A DNA stretch of 64,000 nt, taken from NCBI GenBank assembly GCA_016712865.1, contig JADJQH010000008.1, positions 930,001 through 994,000 of the forward strand, in the 5' to 3' direction. Each line of letters begins with the position of its first letter. Within the stretch, counting starts at the first letter, position 1. Below the pieces are notes generated by a model. That model was not told the origin of the DNA and searched no databases. It saw only the letters and a program-made list of their open reading frames with translations. The DNA comes from Dokdonella sp. Its GTDB lineage: Bacteria; Pseudomonadota; Gammaproteobacteria; Xanthomonadales; Rhodanobacteraceae. The translations under genes and the position numbers were made by a program. Below are positions 17,850-27,435 of this stretch, in pieces.

Positions 17850-18647
17850 GCGGTCAGTTCGGACGACGAGATCGGCCATGGTGTGACGATGGGGGTCAAG
17901 ACCGTCTATGATTTTGAGTCGGTGCGGCAGGAAGCAGCCCGGGCGTCAATTACAGGCAACGGGAGTGAAAAGCAGTCTACTCGAGTAGCCTCGGCAAGCG
18001 CCGCGGAAGCGACAGCGCCGAGTAGTCAAAAGGGGGTGAACAACTCGACGGCACCAACAGCGCCAATGCCGATCACTGAAGACGACTATCTGAAGGATCC
18101 TCGTGGGTTTTGGGAAGGAATTCCAGTCTCAAAGGGCTACAGCAATGATGAGCAAGTTCGAAAAGCTGGCGACGCCGTAAATAGCAGCCATGCAAAGAAT
18201 ACCGGCGATATTCAATCGACCCCCGAGCAGCGTGACTTCATAAAACGCATTGCGAAGCCAACCTCTGTGGCACAGGCGGAAATAAACTACGCGTCCAAGG
18301 TAAAGACAGAGTTCTACATCCAGGTTGCACAGAACGAAAACGGAACGTTCAGCATTGTCGGAGCTGCGCGCATACCGCAAGGCGGACGTTTAGAACGACT
18401 GCCAGCGACAACATTGGTTGCGCATTGGCACTATGCTGGCCTAACGCAATATCCGGGCAGGGGTGATCACAGCGCGCCGAGGAATGCTGGGATTCCAGGA
18501 TTTGTGATTACTCGGGATGCCAGATCATCGCGATGTTGCAACATGTATGAGGTTGGCAGGCAGTCTGGACAGTACGTCTACCGGAGTGTCGCTCAAGATC
18601 GGCCCGGATCATGGAAAGAAAATTCTCATTGGAAGGATGGGGAATGA
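16713..18647 (+). CDS. orphan Rhs C-terminal module with alternative toxin tip
   Basis: Open frame of 644 codons whose apparent start is not a credible initiation site; it continues the headless copy after the +1 shift. It contains FN3-like domains 2-4, then YDAFGKVRNGDYSDRPGG, the core end YDYQLGRFLSVDPI and the junction DPSGY. The last 270 residues form a tip unrelated to the first one: a low-complexity linker, a helical part (STPEQRDFIKRIAKPTSVAQ) and a C-terminal domain. That domain reads LVAHWHYAGLTQYPGRGDHS, then IPGFVITRD, then NMYEVGRQSGQYVYRSV. The HxH...GDHS pattern recalls DUF4329/JAB-like domains, a tentative call. The stop overlaps the next gene (ATGA). The unit is best read as a silent reserve tip. 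Confidence 0.7.
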   Translation: MLAPCCTRSREKAETDADFHAVAMVSDPPGAAGPSWQASGKPTGDYQYRVRSCLTLCGNPSAIVTEVVTGGGGGQAPGAPFMNPPGAGSNTGQIALSWTPAAAPSPQPDYYAVQENGGYNIHVPSGTSLSLTRGNGTFTYKVRGCRNNPANPYAPFCGAYSNTVSVTVNASSIPAAPASISSTLVGCSEDRTNVEYAINWASSTGATSYELTETSDYDGDSDHTFTVFTTSQGFVHSTPPGETSITYSYTVKACNASGCSQDRGGAYACIGDDSNEPNGPDSTPIATAYDAFGKVRNGDYSDRPGGKLNLLPDTVRGFTGHQHVDDVRLIHMNGRVYDYQLGRFLSVDPIIQFPANSQSLNPYSYIMNNPLSGRDPSGYAVSSDDEIGHGVTMGVKTVYDFESVRQEAARASITGNGSEKQSTRVASASAAEATAPSSQKGVNNSTAPTAPMPITEDDYLKDPRGFWEGIPVSKGYSNDEQVRKAGDAVNSSHAKNTGDIQSTPEQRDFIKRIAKPTSVAQAEINYASKVKTEFYIQVAQNENGTFSIVGAARIPQGGRLERLPATTLVAHWHYAGLTQYPGRGDHSAPRNAGIPGFVITRDARSSRCCNMYEVGRQSGQYVYRSVAQDRPGSWKENSHWKDGE

Positions 18648-19126
18648 CCATGAAGCTCTTAACAATGTTCTTGACAATGTGTTTTTCAATCAGTTTCGCT
18701 GCCTGTCCGGCAATCGCTTCAGCGGCTGAGAAGAATGTCATTCTCGTCACTGCTAGACCTGTCGACGCAAAACTCATAAGAAGAGATGACACTCGCGGCG
18801 CACTTGTGGCGCCAGATACATACAGAGTTGTTCTTGATAACGTGCAAGTCGTTCAAGGAGACAGGTCTGTTCTTCCAAGAAAAATGTCGATTGATCTGGA
18901 GGCAAACCAAATTGAGGAGATGTTGAAGTACCCCCTGATCCATTTGTCGATTGACGTATCAAAAGCCAAACGACGCGTCTTGTACTGGGAGCGCGTAATT
19001 TCACTCGCCTGTGTTCCAGAGAGCCTTGTTGACGATCAATACCGAAAGATGTACTTCAATGATCCTTGGGGTGATCCGGGCACGCAGTGCAGGTTTCTTA
19101 GGGGTTACGAAGCCCCTCCTGAGTGA
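18644..19126 (+). CDS. secreted protein, candidate immunity to the orphan Rhs tip
   Basis: 160-residue protein of no recognised family. ATG 18644 overlaps the stop of the orphan tip, the same coupling as toxin and Imm26 in the first copy. Residues 1-30 form a signal peptide (MKLLTMFLTMCFSISFAACP, then AIASAAEKN), so the product should be periplasmic. The mature part has alternating strands (NVILVTARPVDAKLIRR, TYRVVLDNVQVVQGD) and a Cys pair (Cys in SLACVPES and in GTQCRFLRG). Periplasmic location suggests that the cognate tip acts in the envelope. Base composition is clearly less GC-rich than in the housekeeping genes. Confidence 0.65.
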   Translation: MTMKLLTMFLTMCFSISFAACPAIASAAEKNVILVTARPVDAKLIRRDDTRGALVAPDTYRVVLDNVQVVQGDRSVLPRKMSIDLEANQIEEMLKYPLIHLSIDVSKAKRRVLYWERVISLACVPESLVDDQYRKMYFNDPWGDPGTQCRFLRGYEAPPE

Positions 19127-19165
19127 TGCGGAATGGGATCCGGGATAAGCAAAGTGAGCAAAGCG

Positions 19166-19237
19166 GATCGATAGGGTCAGGATCGATAGGGTCGATCGAT
19201 AGGGTCGATCGATAGGGTCAGTGTCATTGATTTTGCG
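19166..19237 (+). repeat. GATCGATAGGGTC tandem repeats, right flank of the orphan module
   Basis: Four near-contiguous copies of GATCGATAGGGTC start at 19166, 19181, 19194 and 19207, i.e. a 13-bp tandem for the last three. The last copy is followed by AGTGTCATTGATTT, matching the left flank at 16046-16072. Confidence 0.8.
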
Positions 19238-19503
19238 GTGAAGGGTTCAGCACCTGAATCTTGAACTTGGAGACAGTGTGCACGATTGCGCTTGCCGCCC
19301 GCGATGCCGGCGATTCAGTCATCAGAAGAAGCCAGGACAACCAGAATCTGCCGATTCGCCGAGTGTGCCTTTCGGGGCTGGCCATTGCGTTTGGAGCGGT
19401 CAAGCCCGCCAATTCAAGTTCAACTTGATCCTTGGCGCAGATGTGACTCCTGAAGCGATGATGATGCAGGCGCGTTGGCTGTTGCGGATGCGCTCGGTAT
19501 CCG
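19238..19503. other. non-coding remnant between the Rhs island and murU
   Basis: About 270 bp with no convincing gene. A 100-codon minus-strand frame (19224-19526) overlaps it and ends within the GATCGATAGGGTC repeats. It resembles no known family and overlaps the end of murU, so it is treated as a remnant or chance frame. Confidence 0.5.
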
Positions 19504-20217
19504 TCAGGGTCGCTTGAGTTCTGCATCCAGCGCGTGCAGGCGTTCTGGGGTGCCTACATCCACCCAGCGTCCGTGGTGGTGCTGGCCGCTGACTTTGCCT
19601 TCACGCATGGCACGGCGCAGCAGTGGGGCGATGGGAAAACGGGGTGGAGTTTCGTGCAGGCCGGGCGCGTCGCTGCAGGCCATTCTCCAGGTTTCGAAAA
19701 TGGTACTGCGGTAGATGCCGATGCCGGCATAGGTGAGCAGGTTTGATCCTGCGGACTGGACCTGGCCATCAACATCCAGTGCGAAGTCGCCATGCGCGGC
19801 ATATGCAGGCTTGTCCACAAGAACCAGATGCGCGTCGCCGCGGATTTCAGCCGGCAATTCGCTCAGCTTGAAGTCGCTCCAGACATCGCCATTCACCAGG
19901 ACGAAGGGATCGCTGCCAAGCAAGGGCAATGCGTTGAGCATGCCGCCGCCGGTTTCCAGCGCCATCGGGCCTTCGTCGAGATAGTGGATTTTCAGGTTCC
20001 AGCGGCTTCCATCGCCAAGGGTTTGCGGGAACTGGCTGGCCAGGTGGGAAATGTTGATCACCACCTCGACTATGCCGATTGCGGACAACTGCTCCAGGTG
20101 CCACTCGATGAGGTGCTTGCCGCCGACCTTGAGCAGTGGCTTGGGTATCTGGTCGGTGAGCGGGCGCATGCGTTCGCCTCGCCCCGCGGCAAAGATCATG
20201 GCGCGGGCAGGGCTCAT
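19504..20217 (-). CDS. murU: N-acetylmuramate alpha-1-phosphate uridylyltransferase
   Basis: 237-residue nucleotidyltransferase that makes UDP-MurNAc from MurNAc-1-phosphate and UTP in peptidoglycan recycling. The N-terminal signature FAAGRGERMRPLTDQIPKPL holds the pyrophosphorylase loop with Arg and Lys. VLVNGDVWSDF supplies the metal-binding Asp, LETGGGMLNAL lies in the sugar-binding part, and WVDVGTPERL closes the fold. The length matches Pseudomonas MurU. The start overlaps the amgK stop by 4 bp, so kinase and transferase form one transcript. Simple glucose-1-phosphate thymidylyltransferases are longer, and the amgK pairing supports MurU. Confidence 0.92.
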   Translation of the reverse strand: MSPARAMIFAAGRGERMRPLTDQIPKPLLKVGGKHLIEWHLEQLSAIGIVEVVINISHLASQFPQTLGDGSRWNLKIHYLDEGPMALETGGGMLNALPLLGSDPFVLVNGDVWSDFKLSELPAEIRGDAHLVLVDKPAYAAHGDFALDVDGQVQSAGSNLLTYAGIGIYRSTIFETWRMACSDAPGLHETPPRFPIAPLLRRAMREGKVSGQHHHGRWVDVGTPERLHALDAELKRP

Positions 20218-21296
20218 CCGGCTTCCAACTCGCGGTTCTGGCGAATGTCACGCTCGCCCACTACCCTGCGCAGCAGGTCGCAAAAGTCGGCAAGCTGCGG
20301 ATAAGCAGATGCGACCGAAATCGTGTAGTGCCAGACCAGCGGCAGGTCATCGAGGTATTGGCGCTTGCCGTCGCGATACCAAAGCCGGCAAAAGATGCCG
20401 AGCACCTTGATGTGACGCTGAAGGCCCATCAGGTCGAACCAGCGCAGGAACCGCATGCGGTCGACCGTCGCGTCGATGCGTTGCGCGGCGAGCAGGCGCA
20501 ATCGATAGGTTTCCACCCATGCCTGCACGCGCGCGACATCCCAGGCGATGTAACAGTCGCGCAGCAGGGAGACCAAGTCATAGGTGACGGGGCCGCACAC
20601 GGCATCCTGGAAATCGACGATGGCCGGATTCACCAGCAGCCCATCGGCCGTGATGGGTTCGGCCGACTCGATGCGGAGCAAATTGCGGCTGTGGAAATCC
20701 CGATGCACGAAGGCGCGCGGTTGCTCCTCGGCGGCGGCCGTGAGGAATGCGAACGCCTCGTCGATGATGGCTTGCTCGACTGCGTTTGGCTGAAAACCCA
20801 GGTGACGTTGCAGAAACCAGATTGGCAACAGGTTCATTTCATCCAGCAGGCGCTGGCGGTCGTAAGCGGGCAGGCCGTCGACAGATGCCGAGCACTGCAT
20901 TCTCAGCAAGGCCTCCATGGCCTGCGCGTAAAGCGCCTCGACGCTGGCGTCGGCCAGCTCGGGCAACAGGGTGCGCGTGCCAAGGTCTTCCATCAGCACG
21001 AAACCCTGGCCCTGGTCGAGTGCAAATACCTGCGGCGCATGCAAACCCGCGTTGCGCAGGCGCGCAGCGATGTCCAGCCACGGGCCGAGGTCTTCCTTGC
21101 CGGGCGGCGCATCCATGAGGATGCAACTGGCATGGCCATCGGGTCCGGGGCTTACCCGCCAATAGCTGCGGAAACTGGCATCTTCCGAGGCGCGCGCGAT
21201 GCAAACCGACGCTGCGCCGAGCGCGTCGCGGGCGAAGGCCTGGCGCGCGTCGCGGCGCTGAAGGTCGACTGCTGTGCTGCTTCCTTGTTGCGGCAT
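20214..21296 (-). CDS. amgK: N-acetylmuramate/N-acetylglucosamine anomeric kinase
   Basis: Aminoglycoside-phosphotransferase-fold kinase that phosphorylates MurNAc at C1 in cell-wall recycling. The 360-residue reading from ATG 21296 (MPQQGSSTAVDLQRR) is preferred; upstream in-frame sequence is antisense to the region before the suf regulator. Residues 30-60 carry the Arg/Lys nucleotide strand (DASFRSYWRV). The catalytic loop is FVHRDFHSRNLL, and the metal site is VDFQDAVCGPVTYDLVSLL. It feeds MurU, whose gene overlaps it. Together they bypass the MurA/MurB steps for recycled MurNAc, a route known to lower fosfomycin sensitivity in Pseudomonas. Confidence 0.92.
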   Translation of the reverse strand: MPQQGSSTAVDLQRRDARQAFARDALGAASVCIARASEDASFRSYWRVSPGPDGHASCILMDAPPGKEDLGPWLDIAARLRNAGLHAPQVFALDQGQGFVLMEDLGTRTLLPELADASVEALYAQAMEALLRMQCSASVDGLPAYDRQRLLDEMNLLPIWFLQRHLGFQPNAVEQAIIDEAFAFLTAAAEEQPRAFVHRDFHSRNLLRIESAEPITADGLLVNPAIVDFQDAVCGPVTYDLVSLLRDCYIAWDVARVQAWVETYRLRLLAAQRIDATVDRMRFLRWFDLMGLQRHIKVLGIFCRLWYRDGKRQYLDDLPLVWHYTISVASAYPQLADFCDLLRRVVGERDIRQNRELEAG

Positions 21297-21400
21297 GCCC
21301 GCTCCCGAATGCGTGATGGCGCCGATTGTAGGGCACACGCCCGATGCCAGCCCGTGGCAGCCGCCGGCAAGCGCGCCGAAGCGGCGTGCGAACGCGGGAA

Positions 21401-21429
21401 TTGAACGGCCTGCGATCAAATAGTACAAT
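21401..21429 (+). promoter_or_regulatory. sigma-70 promoter of the suf operon
   Basis: TTGAAC (21401-21406), 17-bp spacer, TACAAT (21424-21429), followed by TTTCGGTCCTAA before the Shine-Dalgarno GGAGG (21443-21447). Autoregulation by the Rrf2-type protein is likely, and its operator would overlap this segment, but a full consensus operator is not evident. Confidence 0.65.
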
Positions 21430-21451
21430 TTCGGTCCTAAATGGAGGCCGC

Positions 21452-21891
21452 ATGCTCCGCGTCAGCAAACTCACCGATTACGCAACCCTCGTGATGACCT
21501 GCCTTGCCGGGGCCCATGACGAGGTCTTGAGCGCGCAATTGCTCGCCGAAAGGGCACGCCTGGAAGTGCCGACGGTAAGCAAGGTGCTCAAGCAATTGGC
21601 TGCGGCAGGTTTGGTTGATTCCTGGCGTGGCGCAAGTGGCGGCTATCGCCTGGCGCGTTCGGCGTCCGAAATCACCCTGGCCGATGTGGTAACTGCGATG
21701 GAAGGTCCGATTGGCATGACCGAATGCTACGCACATGCCGGACAGTGCGATCTGGAATCGCATTGCGGCGTGCGCGCCAACTGGCAGAAGGTCAGCGACG
21801 TGATCCGCGAGGCGCTGGAAAGCGTGAGCCTGGCCGACATGCTGGCACCTGCGCCCAAGCGCAGCAGCATTCCGCTGCGGGTGGCGGTGCG

Positions 21892-21895
<4 letters not shown>
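21452..21895 (+). CDS. Rrf2-family regulator of SUF Fe-S cluster assembly
   Basis: 147-residue winged-helix regulator (IscR/SUF regulator type) placed first in the suf operon, as in other Xanthomonadales. ATG 21452 is preceded by GGAGG. The HTH is in [20 protein letters not shown], and the wing is [13 protein letters not shown]. Three cysteines at 92, 99 and 105 ([14 protein letters not shown]) correspond to the IscR cluster ligands, implying that a bound Fe-S cluster reports cellular cluster status. The stop overlaps the sufB start (ATGA). Confidence 0.92.
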
Positions 21896-23375
<1,480 letters not shown>

Positions 23376-23379
<4 letters not shown>

Positions 23380-23627
23380 GCACATCCGACGTGATCGCCA
23401 CCATCGGCGTGGCCATGCTGCTGCTTGCGTTTCTGCTCAACCAGCGCGGGCGCCTCGCCGAGGATTCGCTGGCCTACCTGCTGCTCAATTTCATCGGCGC
23501 CTCGCTGGCCGGATTCGCTGCCTGGCTGGCCGGTGTCATTCCCTTTGTCGTGCTGGAAGGGGTGTGGGCGCTGGTGGCGGCGTATGGCCTGGCTCGCCGC
23601 TGGCGCGTCGCGGGTGCGCGTACATGA
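23376..23627 (+). CDS. CBU_0592-like small membrane protein
   Basis: 83-residue protein with two or three hydrophobic helices: [37 protein letters not shown] and [15 protein letters not shown]. The pattern resembles the CBU_0592-like family, known only as small inner-membrane proteins. It overlaps sufB by ATGA, so it is translationally coupled to a Fe-S assembly gene, although no link to that process is established. Its presence, plus the repeat block after it, splits sufB from sufC. Confidence 0.75.
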
Positions 23628-24105
23628 GCATCCGTGCTGATTCTAATGCGGCGTTCGAGTGTTCTACGTCCTCTCCACCGGCCCCTCTCCTTGATGCCCT
23701 TTTGGGTGCGCGAGGGGAGAGGGGAAGAAGGCCATCGCCCGAATTTCAAATCCCAATTCCTGCCCCCGCCTTTGAATCTTCCGTCGCCCCTGCGAAGGCA
23801 GGGGGCCAGCGACTCTGTGCTTTCTGCAAGCGTGAAGGCACAGGCTTGACTCATTGCTTCCGCAGTTCGCCCTTCGGGCCATCGGCTAAGGAAGGTCTGA
23901 ACAAGTATTGTCGCGAGCAAGCTCGCTCCCACCATTGTTTGATTTTGTGGGAGCGAGCTTGCTCGCGACTAATGAGTTCCGTAGTTCAGAGTCTCCCTAA
24001 GCCGAAGTTCTTTCCGGCATCCTGCCTTCGTAGTCTGCCTTGGCAGGAACGACGGCAGAAGCGGGCGTTGCTTTTGCCATTCCCAAATCCCGAATCTCGA
24101 ATCCC
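23628..24105. repeat. repeat-filled gap inside the suf operon
   Basis: No gene is supported in these 478 bp. They contain an imperfect palindrome CCCCTCTCC...GGGGAGAGGGG (about 23682-23728), a REPIN-like hairpin (23890-24000) and a run of short GAATCCC-type units (24080-24105) ending at the sufC start. A similar GATTCCC run precedes glmM at 44098-44122. Confidence 0.75.
23890..24000. repeat. REPIN-like palindromic element, copy A
   Basis: Perfect 23-bp arms at 23910-23932 and 23947-23969 contain GAGCAAGCTCGCTCCC and its complement, separated by 14 bp. An outer flanking sequence (GGTCTGAACAAGTA) is echoed at the other side (GTAGTTCAGAGTCT). Copies B and C are at 37125-37250 and 45508-45620. 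Confidence 0.85.
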
Positions 24106-24867
24106 ATGTTGAAAATTGAAAACCTCCATGTTCGCGTCGGCGGCAGGGAAATCCTCAAGGGCCTTTCGCTGGAGGCGAAGGCGGGCGAAGTACACGCGAT
24201 CATGGGGCCGAACGGCGCCGGCAAGTCGACGCTGGGCAACGTGCTGGCCGGGCGCGAGGGTTACGAGGTGACCGAAGGCAGCGTCGAGTACGACCGCACC
24301 AACCTGCTGGAACTCGAGCCCGAAGAGCGTGCTGCGGCCGGCGTGTTCTTGGCGTTCCAGTATCCGGTGGAGATTCCCGGCGTCAACAACACCTACTTCC
24401 TGCGCTCGGCGCTGAATGCCCAGCGCAAGCGACGCGGCGAAGCGGAGCTTGATTCGGTGCAATTCCTCAAGCGCGTGCGCGAGAAGTTGGCGGTTCTGCA
24501 TCTCAAGGACGAGCTGCTGCATCGCGCGGTGAACGAAGGTTTCTCCGGTGGCGAGAAGAAGCGCAACGAGATTTTCCAGATGGCCTTGCTGGAGCCGAAA
24601 CTTGCGGTGCTGGATGAAACCGATTCCGGCCTCGACATCGACGCGCTGAAAATGGTTGCCGACGGGGTCAACGCGATGCGTGATCCGTCCCGGGCCTTCA
24701 TTGTCATCACCCACTATCAGCGCCTGCTTGATTACATCGTTCCGGATTTCGTGCATGTGCTGGCCGATGGCCGCATCGTCGAGAGTGGCGACAAGACCCT
24801 GGCGCTCAAGCTCGAGGAGCACGGATACGCCTGGGTTGCACAACGTACCGTGGCTGGAGCCGGCTGA
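24106..24867 (+). CDS. sufC: Fe-S cluster assembly ATPase SufC
   Basis: 253-residue ABC-type ATPase of the SufBC2D complex; ATP binding drives the conformational changes of the scaffold. Walker A GPNGAGKST is at residues 34-42. The signature loop is FSGGEKKRNEI, Walker B is LAVLDETDSGLDID with the SufC-type Asp-Glu-Thr-Asp, and the switch His is in VITHYQRLL. The start MLKIENLHV is at ATG 24106; a longer reading would extend into the repeat run and is rejected. The stop overlaps the sufD start (TGATG). Confidence 0.97.
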   Translation: MLKIENLHVRVGGREILKGLSLEAKAGEVHAIMGPNGAGKSTLGNVLAGREGYEVTEGSVEYDRTNLLELEPEERAAAGVFLAFQYPVEIPGVNNTYFLRSALNAQRKRRGEAELDSVQFLKRVREKLAVLHLKDELLHRAVNEGFSGGEKKRNEIFQMALLEPKLAVLDETDSGLDIDALKMVADGVNAMRDPSRAFIVITHYQRLLDYIVPDFVHVLADGRIVESGDKTLALKLEEHGYAWVAQRTVAGAG

Positions 24868-26192
24868 TGAGCTCGGCATTGCTGCATAGCCTGCTTGACG
24901 ACGCAGGGCAGACAAGTGGACCGGATTGGCTCAAGCAGGTTCGTGTCGAGGCACGCACGCGTTTGCTGGAACGCGGGCTGCCCGCTGCGCGCAACGAAGC
25001 CTGGAAATATACGCCGCTGCGTGCACTTGAATCCCGCCGCTTGCGTCGTGTGGCTGCGGCTTCGCAGCCGGTGGATGTTGATCCCGGGTTGTACACGCTT
25101 GCCGGGGTCGGTTCGCCACGCCTGGTGTTTGTCGATGGCACGCTGCGCCCGGACTTGTCCGATGTCTCCAGCGTGCATGGGCTTGCCATCGAATCGCTGG
25201 GCACTGCGCTGGAACGTGATGCGCAGTCCCTGCGCGCGTCGCTGGGTCGATCATTCGATGCGGATGCCCAGGTGTTCGCGCGCCTCAACTCGGCGCTGCC
25301 AAGCGACGGCGCGGTGATCCGGGTTGCGGCCGGGGTGAAGGTGGAGCCGTTGCTGCATCTGGTCATGCTGGGCAGTGCCGGCGCTGCGGATGCCTATTGG
25401 CAACTGCGCAATGTCATCGAGCTGGGTGAAGGTTCTGCGCTTCGTCTCATCGAACATCACGCGGGCGGGCAGGGTTGCAGTCATCTTGGCAATGTCGTGA
25501 ACCAGTATTCGCTGCATGCCGGTGCCCGCCTGGACCTGTTGCAGCTTCAGGCCGCGCCAGACTCCGTGCGCCTGATCCGGCGCAGCGACGCGGTGCTGGA
25601 TGCGGATGCGCATCTGGAAATGCGCTGCGTCGAGGCCGGTGCGCAGTGGATGCGCCATGATCTGGCGGTTGCCTTGCAGGGGGATCGCGCGCGCCTGGTT
25701 TCGCGTGGGGTCTTTGTACTCAATGGCCGGCAACACGCGGACACGCGCATCGATGTCAGTCATCAGGCACGCGATACCGCCTGTGACCTCGTCTGGCGTG
25801 GCGTTGCCGACCAGCGCGCGCGCGGCGTGTTCCACGGTGCCATCACGGTGTGTGCGGGCGCCGATGGTGCGGATGCCCTGCTCAGCAACAAGAACCTGCT
25901 GCTCTCCGATCAAGCGGAAATCGATACCCAGCCCGTGCTCGAAATCCATGCCGATGAAGTCAAGGCAGCGCACGGCGCAACCGTCGGACAGCTGGATGAG
26001 AAGGCCCTGTTCTACCTGCGCTCGCGCGGCATCGACGAGGCCGCAGCACGTTCATTGCTGACGCTGGCGTTCTGTCGCATCGCGTTCGATTCGATCACCA
26101 ACGAAGCCTTGCACGGCCAACTGGATGCCTTGTTGCTGGAGCGGCTTCCGCGTGCGGAGTCGGCTGCGGATACCGCGCAGGTGACTGGATGA
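24867..26192 (+). CDS. sufD: Fe-S cluster assembly protein SufD
   Basis: 441-residue partner of SufB in the scaffold complex. The N-terminal helical part contains the family segment ARNEAWKYTPLRALE. The beta-helix core includes GEGSALRLIEHH, RGVFVLNGRQHADTRIDVSHQ and RARGVFHGAITV. The conserved C-terminal helix has AAHGATVGQLDEKALFYLRS and RGIDEAAARSLL, including the His implicated at the SufB-SufD interface. It overlaps sufC by one base and sufS by four, so sufCDS are translated as a unit. Confidence 0.96.
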   Translation: MSSALLHSLLDDAGQTSGPDWLKQVRVEARTRLLERGLPAARNEAWKYTPLRALESRRLRRVAAASQPVDVDPGLYTLAGVGSPRLVFVDGTLRPDLSDVSSVHGLAIESLGTALERDAQSLRASLGRSFDADAQVFARLNSALPSDGAVIRVAAGVKVEPLLHLVMLGSAGAADAYWQLRNVIELGEGSALRLIEHHAGGQGCSHLGNVVNQYSLHAGARLDLLQLQAAPDSVRLIRRSDAVLDADAHLEMRCVEAGAQWMRHDLAVALQGDRARLVSRGVFVLNGRQHADTRIDVSHQARDTACDLVWRGVADQRARGVFHGAITVCAGADGADALLSNKNLLLSDQAEIDTQPVLEIHADEVKAAHGATVGQLDEKALFYLRSRGIDEAAARSLLTLAFCRIAFDSITNEALHGQLDALLLERLPRAESAADTAQVTG

Positions 26193-27424
26193 ATGTCGCA
26201 GGTGGAACATTCGACGTCGAGCGCATTCGCGCGCGCTTTCCGCTGCTGGCGCGCCAGGTGCACGGCAAGCCGCTGATCTATTTCGACAACGCCAATACCG
26301 CGCAGAAACCCGCTGCGGTGATCGAAGCCGTGGACCGCTTCTATCGCAACTCCAATGCCAACGTCGCTCGCGCCGTGCACACCTTGGGTGACGAAGCCAC
26401 CACGGCCTACGAAGCCTCGCGGGATGCGCTGGCGCGTTTCGTCAACGCATCCTCGCGCGATGAGATCGTACTGACCTCGGGGACCACCCAGGCCATCAAC
26501 CTGGTTGCCTACAGCCATGCACTGCCGCGTCTGCAACCTGGTGACAGCATCCTGCTCACGCAGATGGAGCATCACGCCAACATCGTGCCGTGGCAGTTGG
26601 TGTGCGAACGCAGCGGTGCCACCATAAAAGTTGCGCCGATCAATGAAACGGGCGAATTGATTGTCGAGCGTTTCATCGAGTTGCTCACCCCCGAGGTGAA
26701 GCTGGCTGCCGTCGCGCATGTGTCGAATGTGCTCGGCACGATCAATCCGGTGGCCACCCTCGCGCGGGAATGCCGCAAGCGCGGCATTCCGCTGCTGGTG
26801 GATGGATCGCAGGCGGCGCCGCACCTCGACATCGACCTGCGCGCATTGGGTTGTGATTTCTATACGCTCACCGGGCACAAGCTGTTTGGTCCGACCGGAA
26901 CCGGCATGCTGTGGGCTCGTCGTGAACTGCTGGAGGCGATGCCACCGTTCTTCGGTGGCGGCGAGATGATCCGCGAAGTGCGCTTCGAAGGGACCACCTT
27001 TGCCGATCCGCCGCATCGATTCGAAGCCGGTACGCCGAACATTGCCGGTTTCGCCGGACTCAAGGTGGCGCTGGATTTCCTCGATGAGCTGGGACAGGAA
27101 CCCGTGTTTGCCCATGAGCGCGACTTGCTCGCGCACCTGGCTGATGCATTGGCGAGGTTGCCGGGGATCCGCATCTTCGGTCAGGCCGCGAGCAAGGTGC
27201 CGGTGGTTTCCTTCCTGCTCGACGGCGCGCACGCGCATGACGTGGCGACCCTGCTGGATCAGGAAGGCATTGCCGTTCGCTCCGGACACCACTGTGCGCA
27301 TCCCCTGATGCAGTTCTATGGCGTGCCGGCCACCTTGCGTGCCTCGCTGGCGTTCTACAACACGCACGAAGAAATCGATGCATTCGTTGCAGCGATCAAG
27401 CGCGTGCGCAAACTGCTCGGCTGA
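26189..27424 (+). CDS. sufS: cysteine desulfurase SufS
   Basis: 411-residue PLP enzyme that releases sulfur from cysteine as a persulfide for SufBCD. The PLP Lys is Lys231 in LTGHKLFGPTG, and His130 (MEHHANIVPW) stacks on the cofactor. The persulfide-forming Cys is Cys369 in RSGHHCAHPLM, typical of group II desulfurases. ATG 26189 overlaps the sufD stop. No sufE or sufU is seen nearby, so the sulfur-transfer partner must be encoded elsewhere or replaced. A GNAT gene follows after 11 bp. Confidence 0.96.
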   Translation: MNVAGGTFDVERIRARFPLLARQVHGKPLIYFDNANTAQKPAAVIEAVDRFYRNSNANVARAVHTLGDEATTAYEASRDALARFVNASSRDEIVLTSGTTQAINLVAYSHALPRLQPGDSILLTQMEHHANIVPWQLVCERSGATIKVAPINETGELIVERFIELLTPEVKLAAVAHVSNVLGTINPVATLARECRKRGIPLLVDGSQAAPHLDIDLRALGCDFYTLTGHKLFGPTGTGMLWARRELLEAMPPFFGGGEMIREVRFEGTTFADPPHRFEAGTPNIAGFAGLKVALDFLDELGQEPVFAHERDLLAHLADALARLPGIRIFGQAASKVPVVSFLLDGAHAHDVATLLDQEGIAVRSGHHCAHPLMQFYGVPATLRASLAFYNTHEEIDAFVAAIKRVRKLLG

Positions 27425-27435
27425 ATACGCTACCC

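Noticed and set aside
19224-19526. 100-codon minus-strand frame beside murU
   Set aside because: It overlaps the murU end and the GATCGATAGGGTC repeats, has no recognised domain and no ribosome-binding site; kept only as a possible remnant.
23910-23969. REPIN-like hairpins as intrinsic terminators
   Set aside because: No U-run follows any of the three copies, and the same element appears in both orientations; they may affect transcript ends but are not clear terminators.
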